This document shows, piece after piece, positions 20,236 through 32,046 of a DNA stretch of 64,000 bases; position 1 is the stretch's first letter, and every line of letters starts with the position of its first letter. This stretch comes from Daucus carota subsp. sativus (lineage: Eukaryota; Streptophyta; Magnoliopsida; Apiales; Apiaceae). The translations under genes and the position numbers were made by a program. Location: assembly GCF_001625215.2 (NCBI RefSeq), contig NC_030383.2:62982949-63046948 (forward strand), written 5' to 3'. The notes under the pieces are model-generated. The model saw only the letters and a list, made by a program, of their open reading frames with translations, was not told the origin of the DNA and did not search any database.

Positions 20236-22632
20236 ATGAATAGGATGAAGAGGCTTGGATCCAAATGTTGTTACTGGAAAAAAGTGATCCACTTTTTGCA
20301 TTCACACCCTCAATCTTTCTCTCTTCCTGCCCCTCTTCCACAATGGCCTCAAGGTTTGATTTTTATGCACATATATGTTGTATATGCATATGGGTTTAGA
20401 GTAATTTTGATTTTTGATACATGGGTTTTTTTCAGTTTTCTTGTTTGATTATGTTTTTTTTTATATGTTCTGATGTTTTTTAGTTTGATTGGCTGGTTGG
20501 AATTTGGGCGCAAGGTTATTTTTATGTAATTACATGTGTATTTCAACATGTGTTTAGTGTAATTTTGAGTTATAATACAAGGGTTTAATTAAATCTCTTG
20601 TTTGATTATGTTCTTGTTGGGTGCTTTTAGTTTGAGTGTCTGCTTGGGATTACTGGGCCAAAGGTTTGATTTTATACATGAACATGTATATTTACACATG
20701 CGTTTAGTATAATTCTGAGTTACAAGGCATGGGTTTGATTAATTATCTTGTTTGATCATGTTCTTGATGGTTGTTTTGAATGATTGGGCTTCTGGGGTTT
20801 TTGTGTTTTGGTCTGTGGATGTGTGAATTTGAAATTTAAGGTGTTTTCGATTTTTATTTGTTTTGGGAATTTGAATCTTTAAATTTTTAGGGTACTACTT
20901 TTCTCTTCTTTATATGTGTTAGCAGTTTGAGGTTGAGTCTTAAGTTTTAAGATTCTGTTCTTTGCATATTGAAAACACATTCATACAGTTAGGTTCTCAT
21001 ATTTCGATTTTTCTCCTTGAATGATCAGGTGAAGGATTTGGTACGGGGAAAATTAATTTGGGAGAAATTGAAGTTTGTGAAATTACAAATTTTGAATTTA
21101 TATGGGGTTGCAACTTGACACAAGATAGTAAGAGAGGAATTAGCTTTTATAAGCCATATGGAGTTCCAAACGGGTACTTTATTCTTGGTTATTACTGTCA
21201 GTCTAACAGGAAGCCCATACGAGGGTTCGTTCTTGTGGCTCGGGAAGTTGGTACATCTGAAAAAGAGGATTCTGGTAGTAACAACCCTGATTACGCACCA
21301 GCTCTTATTAAGCCCCTTGATTATTCATTAGTTTGGTGTATAGATGAAAGGAGTAAGGATGGTGTTAATGGGTGTGCTTACTTCTGGTTTCCTCAAGCAC
21401 CTGATGGTTATAAAGCTCTAGGATTTTTGGTCACTAACACACCTGAAAAGCCTGAGACACAGGAAATCAGATGTGTCCGAGCCGACTTGACAGACAACTG
21501 TGAAGCTTATCGTCAAATACTAAAAATCAATTCAAGATACTTGCAATTAACACTAGGAGTCTGGAGCACAAGACCCTGTGATCGTGGAATGCATGGGAAA
21601 GGTGTAACTGTGGGTACATTTTTCTGCAGCAGTCATTGGAGTTGTGGAGAACTAAATATTGCATGCTTGAAAAACCTGAATTCTAATCTGCATGCTATGC
21701 CAAATCTCAGTCAGCTTCATGCGTTAATTAATCATTATGGACCTACTGTTTTCTTTCACCCTGCTGAAGTTTACCTGCCTTCATCTGTTTCTTGGTTTTT
21801 CGAAAATGGAGCGCTATTGTACAGAAAGAACGTTTCACAGGGTGAGAGCATCAATTCCGAAGGTTCTAATTTGCCTGCTGGTGGAACAAATGATGGGGAG
21901 TATTGGATAGATTTGCCCAATGATGCCCGTAGAGAAACCGTCAAGCATGGAAATATAGCAAGTGCAAAACTTTATCTCCATGTAAAGCCGGCTTTTGGTG
22001 GTACATACACCGATATCGTGATGTGGGTCTTTTGCCCCTTCAATGGGCCTGGTATATTGAAACTCGAGTTTATGAATGTTAGTCTTGGCAAGATCGGGCA
22101 GCATGTAGGTGATTGGGAGCATTTTACTCTCAGAATAAGCAACTTTACAGGTGAGCTTTGGGGTATATATCTTTCACAGCACAGTGGTGGCCACTGGGTG
22201 GAAGTCACTGATCTAGAGTTCATAGAGGGAAATAAAGCTTGTATCTACTCCTCAAAATATGGGCACGCAAGCTTTGCTCATCCTGGAACTTACCTTCAGG
22301 GATCCTCTAAGATAGGAATTGGAATAAGAAACGACGCAGCTAAAAGTAATAATTTTGTCGAATCAAGTAGCCAGTATGAAATTATAGCAGCGGAGTATCT
22401 TGGTGATGGAGTTGTTACTGAGCCTTGCTGGTTGCAATATATGAGAGAGTGGGGTCCAAAGATAACATATGATTCAAGAACCGAGCTTGATAAAATTATC
22501 AGGCGTTTACCTCCGATGTTCAGAAATTCTGTGAAAAATGTTTTTGCCAAGTTTCCTAACGAGCTTTCTGGGGAGGAAGGTCCAACAGGACCAAAGGAAA
22601 AGAACAATTGGTTTGGAGATGAACGATGGTAG
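20236..22632 (+). CDS. VPS62/DUF946 family protein
   Basis: Two exons, 20236-20353 and 21029-22632, phase 1; 573 residues. The first exon ends in PAPLPQWPQ, the usual start region of the plant family, and exon 2 continues GEGFGTGKINLGEIEV. The body has the family's conserved segments (YYCQSNRKPIRGFVLVAREV, LVWCIDE, YFWFPQAPDGYKALGF, ALINHYGPTVFFHP, HVGDWEHFTLRI, GGHWVEVTDLEF, HPGTYLQGS, WLQYMREWGP). These are the signatures of the Pfam VPS62 (DUF946) family, related to yeast Vps62, with a proposed role in vacuolar protein sorting; the biochemical function in plants is not known. The start is uncertain: in-frame ATGs lie at 20236 and 20245, and one at 20131 would add 35 residues. Confidence 0.92.
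20351..20775 (+). repeat. Three-copy tandem repeat in the intron of the VPS62-like gene
   Basis: A unit of roughly 150-160 bp begins at the donor site (AAGGTTTGATTTTTATGCAC) and recurs near 20512 (CAAGGTTATTTTTATGTAAT) and 20660 (AAAGGTTTGATTTTATACAT). Each unit then has GTTTAGTGTAATTTTGAGTT, a GGGTTT word and TCTTGTTTGATTATGTTCTTG. The repeat therefore includes copies of the 5' splice site. Confidence 0.7.
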
Positions 22633-24198
22633 GTTTGTCTATAAGTAAGAAATTGTATCGTTAACACATACAGGAGATCCTAAACTGAGGTAGCTATGTT
22701 GGAAATTTAAGTAAATATTGTATATATGCGTGAGATAGTTAAGGCTTACCATTGTCACTCGGGTTGAAGGACCAAGCTATTCTGGATTCGGGATATGAGA
22801 ACACAGGGAAGAGAAGAAGTTTGTGAAAGCATTTGGATATGATCACTACAGGCACAGTAAATATTCTTCTCTACAGGTACAATTAAGGAATATTGCAGTA
22901 GAAAGTCGTTTGATGTGTGTGATGGCCTTCTGATCGCAAACTTACCAAGAATACAGTAGGCTGTGAAAGATAGATTGTAGTTTTTTCATTGATTTATAAA
23001 ATATAATGCTACCAAAGTTATTCTTGACATCCCTTAAATTTTATATCCTCCCCATGTAAAAATTTTAGCTGACAGTTATAAAAGCCGCCCAGTCTCTCAT
23101 CGGCTTGGTGCGGATTTATATAGATTTCTTCGGCTAATCTTTCTAGCTTGCTTATAGAGATCTTGGCTTTCGGTGCTTGCGAGTTGCAAGTGCTCCTTTT
23201 GCAGTGGTCTGTGGTGGCATATTGATCCTGCCATCCCAGCACTAGTCCTGTTGTGTTTCATTAAGAACTGCGTTTGTAAGAGTTTGTCTTCGGATTGTGA
23301 GCTTGCCAATTTACCGATTACATTTTAATTTGATTATAAATTTCTGATTTATCAAAAAATATTTGATAAATTCTCAATAAATCTTGAACAGATATATGAT
23401 CCGATTAGTTTCGATTCTCAATTTCTTCGATCAATCATGCTGGTGCTGTTGTGATGCTATCCTCGTATTTACTTTAATTAAAAGGTTTGCTGGAGTAAGA
23501 ATTTGCATCAAGGCTTTATACCACTCTGATCATTCATGTTTGCGCGAACTGTACATAAACCACCAAAGTACAATTTTTGACGATTCAGCCATCAATACAC
23601 ATATAAAATATATGCATCTACACAATATGTATTTTTTATTTTGATAATTAATTTTAAATTTTATACACACACATGTTACACATCTTCATCCTCTAGAAAT
23701 TTCTCTCCACAAATTTGCGTTCTTGAAATATTTTAATAAATAAAATCTTAAGTATGATATTCTTTCTATATTGTTTTATACTTCTGCTCACGAAATAATA
23801 TTTTTAAAACCAATATTTTTAAAAATTATAATCAAAAAATTTAAAATATGTTTCACAAAAGCAACATCAATATAATAAAACAGAAGAAATACAGTTTTAA
23901 CTCATACAAAATAAATTTCAAAAATAATTTACCAACAAAATAATATATCGCTAAAAGACTTTATAGTTATATACGATCACCCGATTTTGGGCCAAATTTA
24001 AGTTCAAAGACTTTCAACAAATATTTGGAGGGTATTACACATGTAATTTATGTCGCACCAACTAATATAGAGGTGCAAATTAAAACACATCTATATGACC
24101 TGTATGCTAAAAAATGTAAATAAACTTGAGCAAAACCCAAAACCCTCTTTCATTTGACAAACAAAGATCAACGAGATTCACAACCAAGAAGTGAAAAA
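22633..24198. other. 3' flank and intergenic region
   Basis: Contains the likely 3' untranslated region of the VPS62-like gene. A patch of higher GC at 23040-23310 has overlapping open frames on the minus strand with no recognisable product. The remainder is AT-rich with no supported gene. Confidence 0.4.
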
Positions 24199-27100
24199 AT
24201 GTTAGGAAGAAGATTCATCTCCTTCTTCAGGAAAAGCCCATCATCACAATTTCCAAGGTACCATTTTCAACATAGATAATGGGTTATTATCTGTTCTTTA
24301 CATATAATTTATAGATATTTGAATACCCACTAATTTGTTCTCCAAGAATTGTGGATTTTACAGCTAAAGTTTCAATCTTTATGTCTGTATATGTGTTTTC
24401 TATGTATATTGTTAGTGAATTTCCAAGAAAGTTTCAATCTTTATGTGTGTATGTATATTGTTAGTGATTTTCAATTAAAGTTTCAATCTTTATGTGTGTT
24501 CTATGTACTTTGTATGTGTTTTGTTAGTGATTTTTAATAAATTTTGAATCTTTTGTGTGCATATGTGTATGATGATAGTTCAAGTGAGAGGTTGGTGGAG
24601 GAAAACAAGGGGAGGAAATGGGGAAGAAGATTGGTTTCCGGGGCATTGATTTCTGTGACTGGTGGTATTGCTCTTAGTGCTCTTGATGATCTTGCCATTT
24701 TTTATGCTTGTAGCAGGTATCTACTTTTCTTTGTTTATCTTTAACATAGTAAATAACTGATTTTATGGTTTTAGTTTTAGATAGTTTCATAATTTGATAT
24801 GGTTATCTCAAGTCACACATGTCTCTCTTTACTGAGATTGGTGAGTGTTCGAGTCTGAGTGGAGACTTGTGTGCTAGTATTGAATTTGTGCAATTGACCA
24901 TTTTCCAAAAAATTAAAAGAAGGGAGAGAAGAAGAATTTTTATGGTTCGATTGCTGCAAGATGTAATATTGTATGATTATAGTCTTTCTCTCTAGATTAA
25001 TGGTTACCAGCTTTAAATGCTTTTATTTGGGCTGTAAAGCCGTTAGAGCATTACTTATCAATATATTGCAAGTGTTATATGATTTCTGTCCGGATTTTCC
25101 CCTTAGTTTCGTGTTTATGGAATAATTTAGCGATATGATATTATAAAAACCCATAAATGGAAGCTTTTACAAAACATAATTTGTTAGAGAGAAAAAACAG
25201 AAGAAAATTTGTTGTCAAGATGCTGCATTGATACTATGTTGCTGTTTATTAGCTTCTTAAATATTTATTTGCTTAAGCTTTCTAGTCGCTAACTATTTAA
25301 ATTCAAAGCTTGTATAAAGCACTAAGAAAACAATATTACCTTCACCTTTCCTGTCTCTTGGAAGGAGGGTTATACATGCCCGTCTCAATTTATATGCCAT
25401 GTGCTAAATATATATTTGGACGTTATATATGCCAAAAATATTTTCCAAAAGAATCACAAAACCAACTCCAAATATTTAATTAATTCTGGTAATTGCTTTT
25501 TAAAACAACTCCAAACTAATAAACTGATTAGCTATATAATGGACCTAAAATTAGGGGACCCTTCCAGGTGTGTGGCAGTTGGGCATTTTGCACCGGCCTG
25601 GGGTTGTGGTTTCTTACTTTCATCTACTATTCTTAATATTTGAGAATCATGCAGTTATTATTGGATATTTTAGGTGAAATTGTGTGGACCTTGTTTGGTA
25701 ATTATTAACTCATTTTTGGAAAAAGATTTTTCTTTTTGCTTACGCTTGGAGATTAGATAGAACTGCAAGCGCCAAGAGATGGAAAAGTGCAGTAGCCTTA
25801 AAAAGTTACTTGATAGTTTCTAGTTCCCATAAATGGGGCTATATTTTAGTATCATACATGGCTTAAAGACTTAAATGCATAAGTTCATAATAAAAATACA
25901 TATTTCTCTTTTTTGGCCCTCTACAATCATAGAACATAGTACTCTCTCTTTCTACTGATGCGTAGGCACCAGTTGTGTACATTTCATTTCGGGCCAAAAA
26001 AGTATAAGCACAAATATCATTACTTAAAAGCTAAAGTTATTATACTAACTAGGGGCGCACAGCCACACATATCTAAATTCCAGATCCACCTTGGATGCTC
26101 TTTCCTTTCTTAACACCAAGTGTCAGCTCTAGCTCATCCTCTTCACTCTCAGCTTCAACAACATTATTATCCTTTTCTGGAACAAACCAATCCTGCGGAG
26201 CTCTAAACAAAGCTGACCCTTCAGCCATCTCTCCACTACCCCCTTCCCCATTCATCGCCGCCTCCGATTGATGACTGAGTGTTGAGTCATGGCTGATTGG
26301 CCCATTCAACTCTTTCCCAGCAGACCTCTTGAACCTCAAACGATTCTTGACTCCATGATGATTGTTCGAGTTCTCGTTTTTGGGAACATGTCGAATGTCA
26401 TAAGCCTTGTGAGGAGGCCCATTATTAACCTCAGCAGCATCAATTGCGACAGTCTGTGTAATTGGATCTCCTCTTAAAACCGCCTCCACAGCATTCTGGC
26501 AAAGGTGCCAGTTCCCAGACCATAGTAATCCGGCTGATCCATAGACCGGGTTCACTAATCGACCGCAGGCATCATACAAAAGCGACCTAAATATTTCTGC
26601 AATTAAATACATACAAACAGTTAATAACATAACAAATTTTGATATCAGCTTTTATGTATTAGAATAACTGACCGGGACGGAGGTGGTTAGGACCACCATT
26701 GATTAGGTTCATAAGACCTGCGCGGCCATAGAACTTGGCAAGAAAAGTGGTGGCATGTGCTTGGGACTCGGGATTATCGATCCATTGTAAGCAAGGCCTG
26801 ATGCTACAGTCTTCAGTACAGCCCTTGCGGAGTACTCTGCATCCATTACAACTCATTCTCATTTTCGAATGTTTTGTGATGGGATAGTTGATGTCTACAT
26901 GGTGGTTTCCTTATATATAGAGTAGGGCCCATGGGTTTAAACGTTAATACTAGTGGCCGCAGCTGTTTCCAAAAGAAAGGTAGAGAGAGGTATTAAAAAA
27001 ACCGTGTTTCCATTTTAATCGGATACGGATTGGTAGCTGCACTGTAATACTACGTTATATTTGTAAAAATGGAATGTAAAACCACCAAAACATCAGCGCG

Positions 27101-30100
27101 TGGATACACGGCCCAATCATTATGCTCGGTATATTATCTCTATTGGTAGGTACAAAACTAGTAATTGACAGCCCACCTTAAGCAAAACAGGTTACCTGAT
27201 AAACCCAATAAACAGCGGCTCTTGCGGATATGTATTAAAAAAGCATAGTGATTAATTACCACGGGAATATGTGGACAAATGGCGAAAAAGTGGGGAACCT
27301 CGCTGGTGGTGCCATGCAAAAGAATCCAAAGGGCGTGTTGCATGTGAAAGTCACATTATGTGTTAAAGTGTGGCCCAAATAGCTACATATCGTGCGGTGT
27401 AGGGGCCTACTTATACGTTATCTCCTTGTTACTAGACGTAGCAGTCTGCTTTTATAATGGTTAAAAGTTTAAACAGTTCAACACAACTCATACACCAAGT
27501 ATTTATGATTACATGTACTCCCTCTGTCCCAATGAATTGTATACGCTACTTTTTGGCACGCTTTTTAATGCTCTTTTAAAGTATAGTTCCACAATTTTTT
27601 TTTAAAATTTTCTTTTTCTGAATAAAAATTTGATGTTTAAACTTTTATTCAAAAAAAGAAAATTTTGAAAAAACATTATATAACTATACTTTATTGGAGC
27701 TTCGAAATGCGTGCAAACAGTGAGCGTATACAACCCACCGGGACGGAGGGAGTATTTAATATTATATATAATTCTGAAGTAACTCATGTCCCTGATTACT
27801 AACTAGGTCCTTTGGTTAAGTATTGATTAAGTTAATTATCAGTATTGTAAAGGTATTAATCCTTCTACATGAGTTCAGTATGTGAACGATAGTTACCAAA
27901 AATCACATTTTGTGGGATGACTGGATGAGGATTCTAAGAGCATCTCCAATGGGATTGGCTATAATCGTTAGCTAAATTGGACTTGTAAGACGTTATGTAA
28001 AATATGTTGAACCTGTAAGACATTGTGCTTCGATGATATTGGCTAGCTATAATTTAAATATAATATGTTATTAATATTTAGATTGTTATAAATAGAATAT
28101 ATCAGTTTAATATGATAATAAATGATGTGTAATCTTCATACAGATTTCTTACAAGCCTGTAGAGGTTCGACAAATATAGTCATTCATAGGAGGTTGGCTA
28201 AAATTATAGACAAGGGGTGGATATGGCTGGAGTGTGATTTTTGAAGAGATTGGTTATATTTTTTATTTTTGGTATGCCAACTCAGTTTTTAGATAATGGC
28301 TCTTCATGGTTGGAGATGCTCTAAGACTATAAAAGTTCACGTAGATTTTAAGATAATCAAATAAATACTATGTCCCTTTTTTAGACTCTTGTATGGATTA
28401 TGATGCTGGACCAAACTATCTCCTCTTGATTTGAAGCTAGGCGCACGCTTCTTTAAGCTAGGCGCACATTTTGCAATTTTTTTAAAACTAATATTATTAG
28501 GTTTTCTATAAATTTCCATAGGTTTTTAACATAATTTATACTTCATAATATATTAATTCACACTTTCAGGGAAAAAATAATGTTTTATACTTTATAATAT
28601 ATTAAATCATACTTCTGGAGAGAAAAACAATCCTAAAATTGAACATTTAAATTCAAATTTTGAGTTTTATAAGCTGAATTTTAGGCTTCCAGCTTCCAAC
28701 ATTATTAGCGGTTAAGGCTTCCAGGTTCCAACTTTCACCTCGTAAGCTGGTGGCTTCATTACTGAACCATATTGTCCGATAGCCTCTATTGCCGTATCAA
28801 AACTATCATAGTTCACTGCATTTAATGTAATACTAACATCATAAACCCATCTTGCAAAAGCTGTACAAGTTCTGGCGCTTAATCCTCGATCCTAACAGTG
28901 TAGTTTTCATCCGACCTTTTCTGTTTCTTAAGCTTTTGCACAATATTTTTCAGGATGAGGCCCCAACAAGGCAACCATAAATTAAGTGGCCCCTTTATAT
29001 GCTGTATTGAAGTTGAGGTATAAGATGTCTTTTTGACGCTCTTTTGCAGCAGAACCTCAATCTCTTTTAAATCTTCTGAATCTGATCTCAGATTTTCAAA
29101 TGGTATTTTCTGATCCTTTCTAGCCTGCTTCCTGCCAGCCATGTACTCTTCAATCTCTTTTTTCACCTCTGGTGGAACTTTTAAACAGCCCTTGGTATTT
29201 CTTCGACATCCAACTAATATTCTTTCACTCTGTAAACTCCTCTTCTTGTTTGTTTCCCTCTTTGACAACATTGCAAGCTGAAATAGCCTTTATTTGGGCT
29301 TATAGATTTTTTTTATTTTTTTTTTGGGTTCGTACTTTTGGACCTTAGAATTGAACCAATAACATTATTTATATCATTGTGAGCTTAGCTTTAAAACGTG
29401 CTTTTCTATTGCAAAGCGCGCTTTGTGCTCAAGGCCACAACCGCGCGCCTGAAATGAACTTGCTTTGCTCAGCATAGGTGAGGCACTAAGGGTGCGCTTT
29501 GCGCCTATGCACACTTTTCACAACACTGTGATCCTGTAAATGTTAATATGTCGTCTTTCCCTTTACTTTGTCTGCATATGATTAGGGATTTTTACTAGGA
29601 CTGACGCTTCACTTTCTATGTACCTATGCGCTCAACTGTAATAAGAACGAGGCATGATTGGAATATGGTATTAAAAGCAACATCGATTTCCAGTCTTCCT
29701 TCGCAGGCAGGACCGGTGGCCCCTTTTTGCCTTTATTCAGCTGTGCACGTCTATCCTTTATTTTCATACCTGAGAGATATTTCTTCCTGTTCTACTTTTT
29801 CAAGCATTAACAGGAAAGGACAATTACACTAATATGTAGAGTACTTTCTAGTGATTTTTCTTTGGTAATATATATTTCTTATTGTTTCATTTGTGATGTT
29901 TCTGTGATTCTCCAGATATTTTAATTAAAGTAGGTCTGAAATCAACAATAAAAATTGTTAGGAGGGAGTTTTAGTTTATCATGGCTTTCAGTTAGATCGA
30001 CAAGTGACTCAGACAGAAAGCCTTTCTGGCATATTGTGAATGCATAATAGTCTGTACTCGCTGGAAAAATAACAGTTATTTTTATCATATTATTGGCGCC

Positions 30101-30865
30101 CTATCAAAATTAAATGTGTATTGCTTATAGTTGCAGTGTGGAATTGTATGATAATGAAAGCAACGGAGGTTTAATTTCTTACATCATATGTAGAGAAGAG
30201 AATGTCTTAACCAGTATTAGAAATGCCTCTTTTTTACTATTTTTTTAATGGTGTATAATAGCTAACTTTTGCACTGATTCGAAGAAGTTCGATCTATTCA
30301 TTATGTTATTAGTATTATTTCTGATACCTCCTAGTGGACTAATATATACTCCCTTATCTTGTTGAAATGCTTATAGTAAGGCCCTGGAGAAAGCTAGCAC
30401 AAATGAGGCAGTTATAAATGCTATAGGAGAGCCAATTGTGAGAGGTCCCTGGTATAATGCATCACTTGCAGTAACTCACAAGAGGCATTCGGTGTCATGC
30501 ACTTTTCCTGTTTCTGGGCCTCAAGGCACAGGAGTCTTTCAGTTAAGGGCAGTTCGTGATAAAGGTTTGATTCATCATTTTATTGTGTGTAATTTTTCTT
30601 TATTGTCACTTCAGATCACACCTCTATATAAGTTGCATAAAATGTAATGCTATGTTGAACAGATGACAAGTGGCTTACATTTTTCCGACCTCGTGACTGG
30701 GAAATTCTTATTATGGAAGCCCTACTTCACGTTCCTGCAAATGAAGGGAAGGATCAAACATTCCGTGTTAGTATAACAGACAAATTGGTACCTCCAGCTT
30801 GTAAACCGTGTATGGATTGCAAGCCTGAAGGATCAAGTGTAGCAGAAAACAAATTAGCAAGCTAG
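24199..30865 (+). CDS. Coa1/Tim21-like mitochondrial membrane protein (DUF1783)
   Basis: Four exons: 24199-24257, 24579-24716, 30377-30564 and 30663-30865; 195 residues. The N-terminus ([13 protein letters not shown]) is basic and hydroxylated like a mitochondrial presequence. A single hydrophobic helix lies at about residues 39-62 ([20 protein letters not shown]). The C-terminal part ([58 protein letters not shown]) has the layout of cytochrome oxidase assembly protein 1, a relative of Tim21, acting at the inner mitochondrial membrane. Phases and residues join cleanly across the 5660 bp second intron (TGTAGCAG|TAAG, CSSKALEK). That intron contains a whole LOB-domain gene on the opposite strand. 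The C-terminus has an unusual [10 protein letters not shown] cluster. Confidence 0.88.
24361..24560 (+). repeat. Four-copy tandem repeat in intron 1 of the Coa1-like gene
   Basis: AAAGTTTCAATCTTTATGTGTG-type words at about 24366, 24429, 24477 and (diverged, AAATTTTGAATCTTTTGTGT) 24539, each followed by TTGTTAGTGATTTTCAA. The period is roughly 50-63 bp. The core motif is almost the same as in intron 1 of the G3BP-like gene and in the leader of the Aux/IAA gene. Confidence 0.75.
26073..26862 (-). CDS. LBD41: Class II LOB-domain transcription factor (LBD40-42 type), nested in an intron
   Basis: Two exons on the minus strand: 26862-26673 and 26596-26073, phase 1; 237 residues. The N-terminus has the zinc-finger-like CX2CX6CX3C block (C5, C8, C15, C19 in [15 protein letters not shown]...), followed by the GAS-type block ([19 protein letters not shown]) and [20 protein letters not shown]. 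There is no leucine-zipper-like LX6LX3LX6L, which marks it as class II. The C-terminus contains DELELTLG, an LxLxL (EAR) repression motif. Class II LBD proteins act in the nucleus in nitrogen, anthocyanin and low-oxygen responses; the clade choice (LBD40-42) rests on the single-intron layout and [14 protein letters not shown] wording. The gene lies wholly inside intron 2 of the Coa1-like gene, antisense to it. Confidence 0.92.
26909..26919 (-). promoter_or_regulatory. TATA box of the LOB-domain gene
   Basis: Minus-strand CTATATATAAGG about 48 bp upstream of the ATG at 26862, implying a short leader. Confidence 0.5.
27518..27752. mobile_element. Stowaway-like MITE, 235 bp, in intron of the Coa1-like gene
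   Basis: CTCCCTCTGTCCCAATGAAT at one end and CACCGGGACGGAGGGAG at the other, with TA target duplications at both sides. A secondary inverted pair (GTATACGCTAC / GTGAGCGTATAC) lies just inside. Confidence 0.88.
27938..28321. mobile_element. Tourist-like MITE, 384 bp
   Basis: Ends GAGCATCTCCAA and TTGGAGATGCTC, with TAA on both sides (27935-27937 and 28322-28324). It is related along most of its length to the element at 54338, for example TTAATATTTAGATTG and ATTCATAGGAG are shared. Confidence 0.85.
28879..29271 (-). pseudogene. hAT transposase N-terminal fragment
   Basis: A 130-codon open frame on the minus strand. [20 protein letters not shown] followed by [12 protein letters not shown] resembles the stretch just after the BED zinc finger in plant hAT transposases, and IKGPLNLWL recalls the linker that follows. 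The zinc-binding cysteines upstream and the catalytic RNase H-like region are absent, so it cannot be an active transposase. It sits in the long intron of the Coa1-like gene. Confidence 0.55.
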
Positions 30866-31758
30866 TTACTAAATGAGAGTCTTTTTTTTGTTCAATTATT
30901 TTTTTGATGGCTTTTAAATATACTTCATGCAGCATAACCCATCAGGGACTTGATACGAGATGCTCTAATGACCATTAATGGCATTGAATAAATTTTGTTA
31001 GAACCATATGAATACATGTAGATGTTCGTTCAGAGATCTTTTCCTTGTTGTCCCTGGAGTATTTAAGTTCAGGAAGATGTTTTGGGGACCTCTTATTTTC
31101 TGACATTATTTCAGTGTAAAAATCACATTGGCCTTCAGGTTTGTTACATTTTGGTTTGTAAGACGTTCAGCGAATGGAGCTAAGCTGACCGTTTGTTATC
31201 TTGGTTCATTCTGATTCGTCGTGAAGTGTGGTTTGTTCTACCTTCGTTTTCATCGTATGTATTGGCTTCTGATGCTGTATAAAATTTGATTTCCATTTGA
31301 AAAAAGAATAAGGTTCAGGTCCTTCAGGATATTGCGAAAAAGTATATAAATTATATATCTGCTTTCATGGATTTTCCGAGACTACAGAGGATAAATCCAT
31401 CACTTGGGTTATTCAGTCGTTCACTAAATCTCGTTTTGCTGCTTAGAAGCGTATGTAAAGTTCACAACATTCCCGCATCAAAAGAGTATGAAGAGTGCCC
31501 AAACTTATGCTTAATCTGTATTTAAAAGTGTTTGTGAGTTCAAATATGTGTCTAGCCGGATAGAAAGGAAGCATTTGAGAATTAAAAGCTTAGAATTTAA
31601 ATCATGCAAAATCTGGTTCCTTTGCTCACTGTCAAATTTCCTATAATTTTCCAGTAACTCTGTGCCGGGGCGGAATCACTGGTATAACTCCCGGACTACC
31701 TGCTGATTCTAATAATCAGTAAAAAATTATTATTTAGATTTCAGTTCAAGTTATTTAA

Positions 31759-32046
31759 GGAGCCGTTTGGTTGGGCTTAAGAAATGACTTCATGTATAAA
31801 GTAAAGAAATGGAGTAAAAGTGAAAAATTGATTTGGACTTATAAATTGTCAAAAGTATTTAAATATCCGTAACTTATAACTTACCAAGAATCTCCAAACC
31901 AAAAAAAAAAAAGCTAGATTTCCTAGGCTTTTTTTTGTTTTTGGCTTCTCAAACACGGTTTTAAGTACTTCGATTAACTAGTCAAATGATAAAAAAACTG
32001 AAACCCCCTTCTTTTGTAAATAAGCCATAAGTCTTGCCAAACACCT
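31759..32046. mobile_element. GCCGTTTGG-type MITE (hAT-like), about 290 bp
   Basis: Begins GGAGCCGTTTGGTTGGGCTT and ends CTTGCCAAACACCTAC, an imperfect inverted repeat. Its interior (AAGTAAAGAA, ACTTATAA) matches 33299-33590 in order. Related to the element at 9383. Confidence 0.6.

Noticed and set aside
21835..22667. Antisense frames in the VPS62-like exon
   Set aside because: Shadows of a well-supported coding exon on the plus strand.
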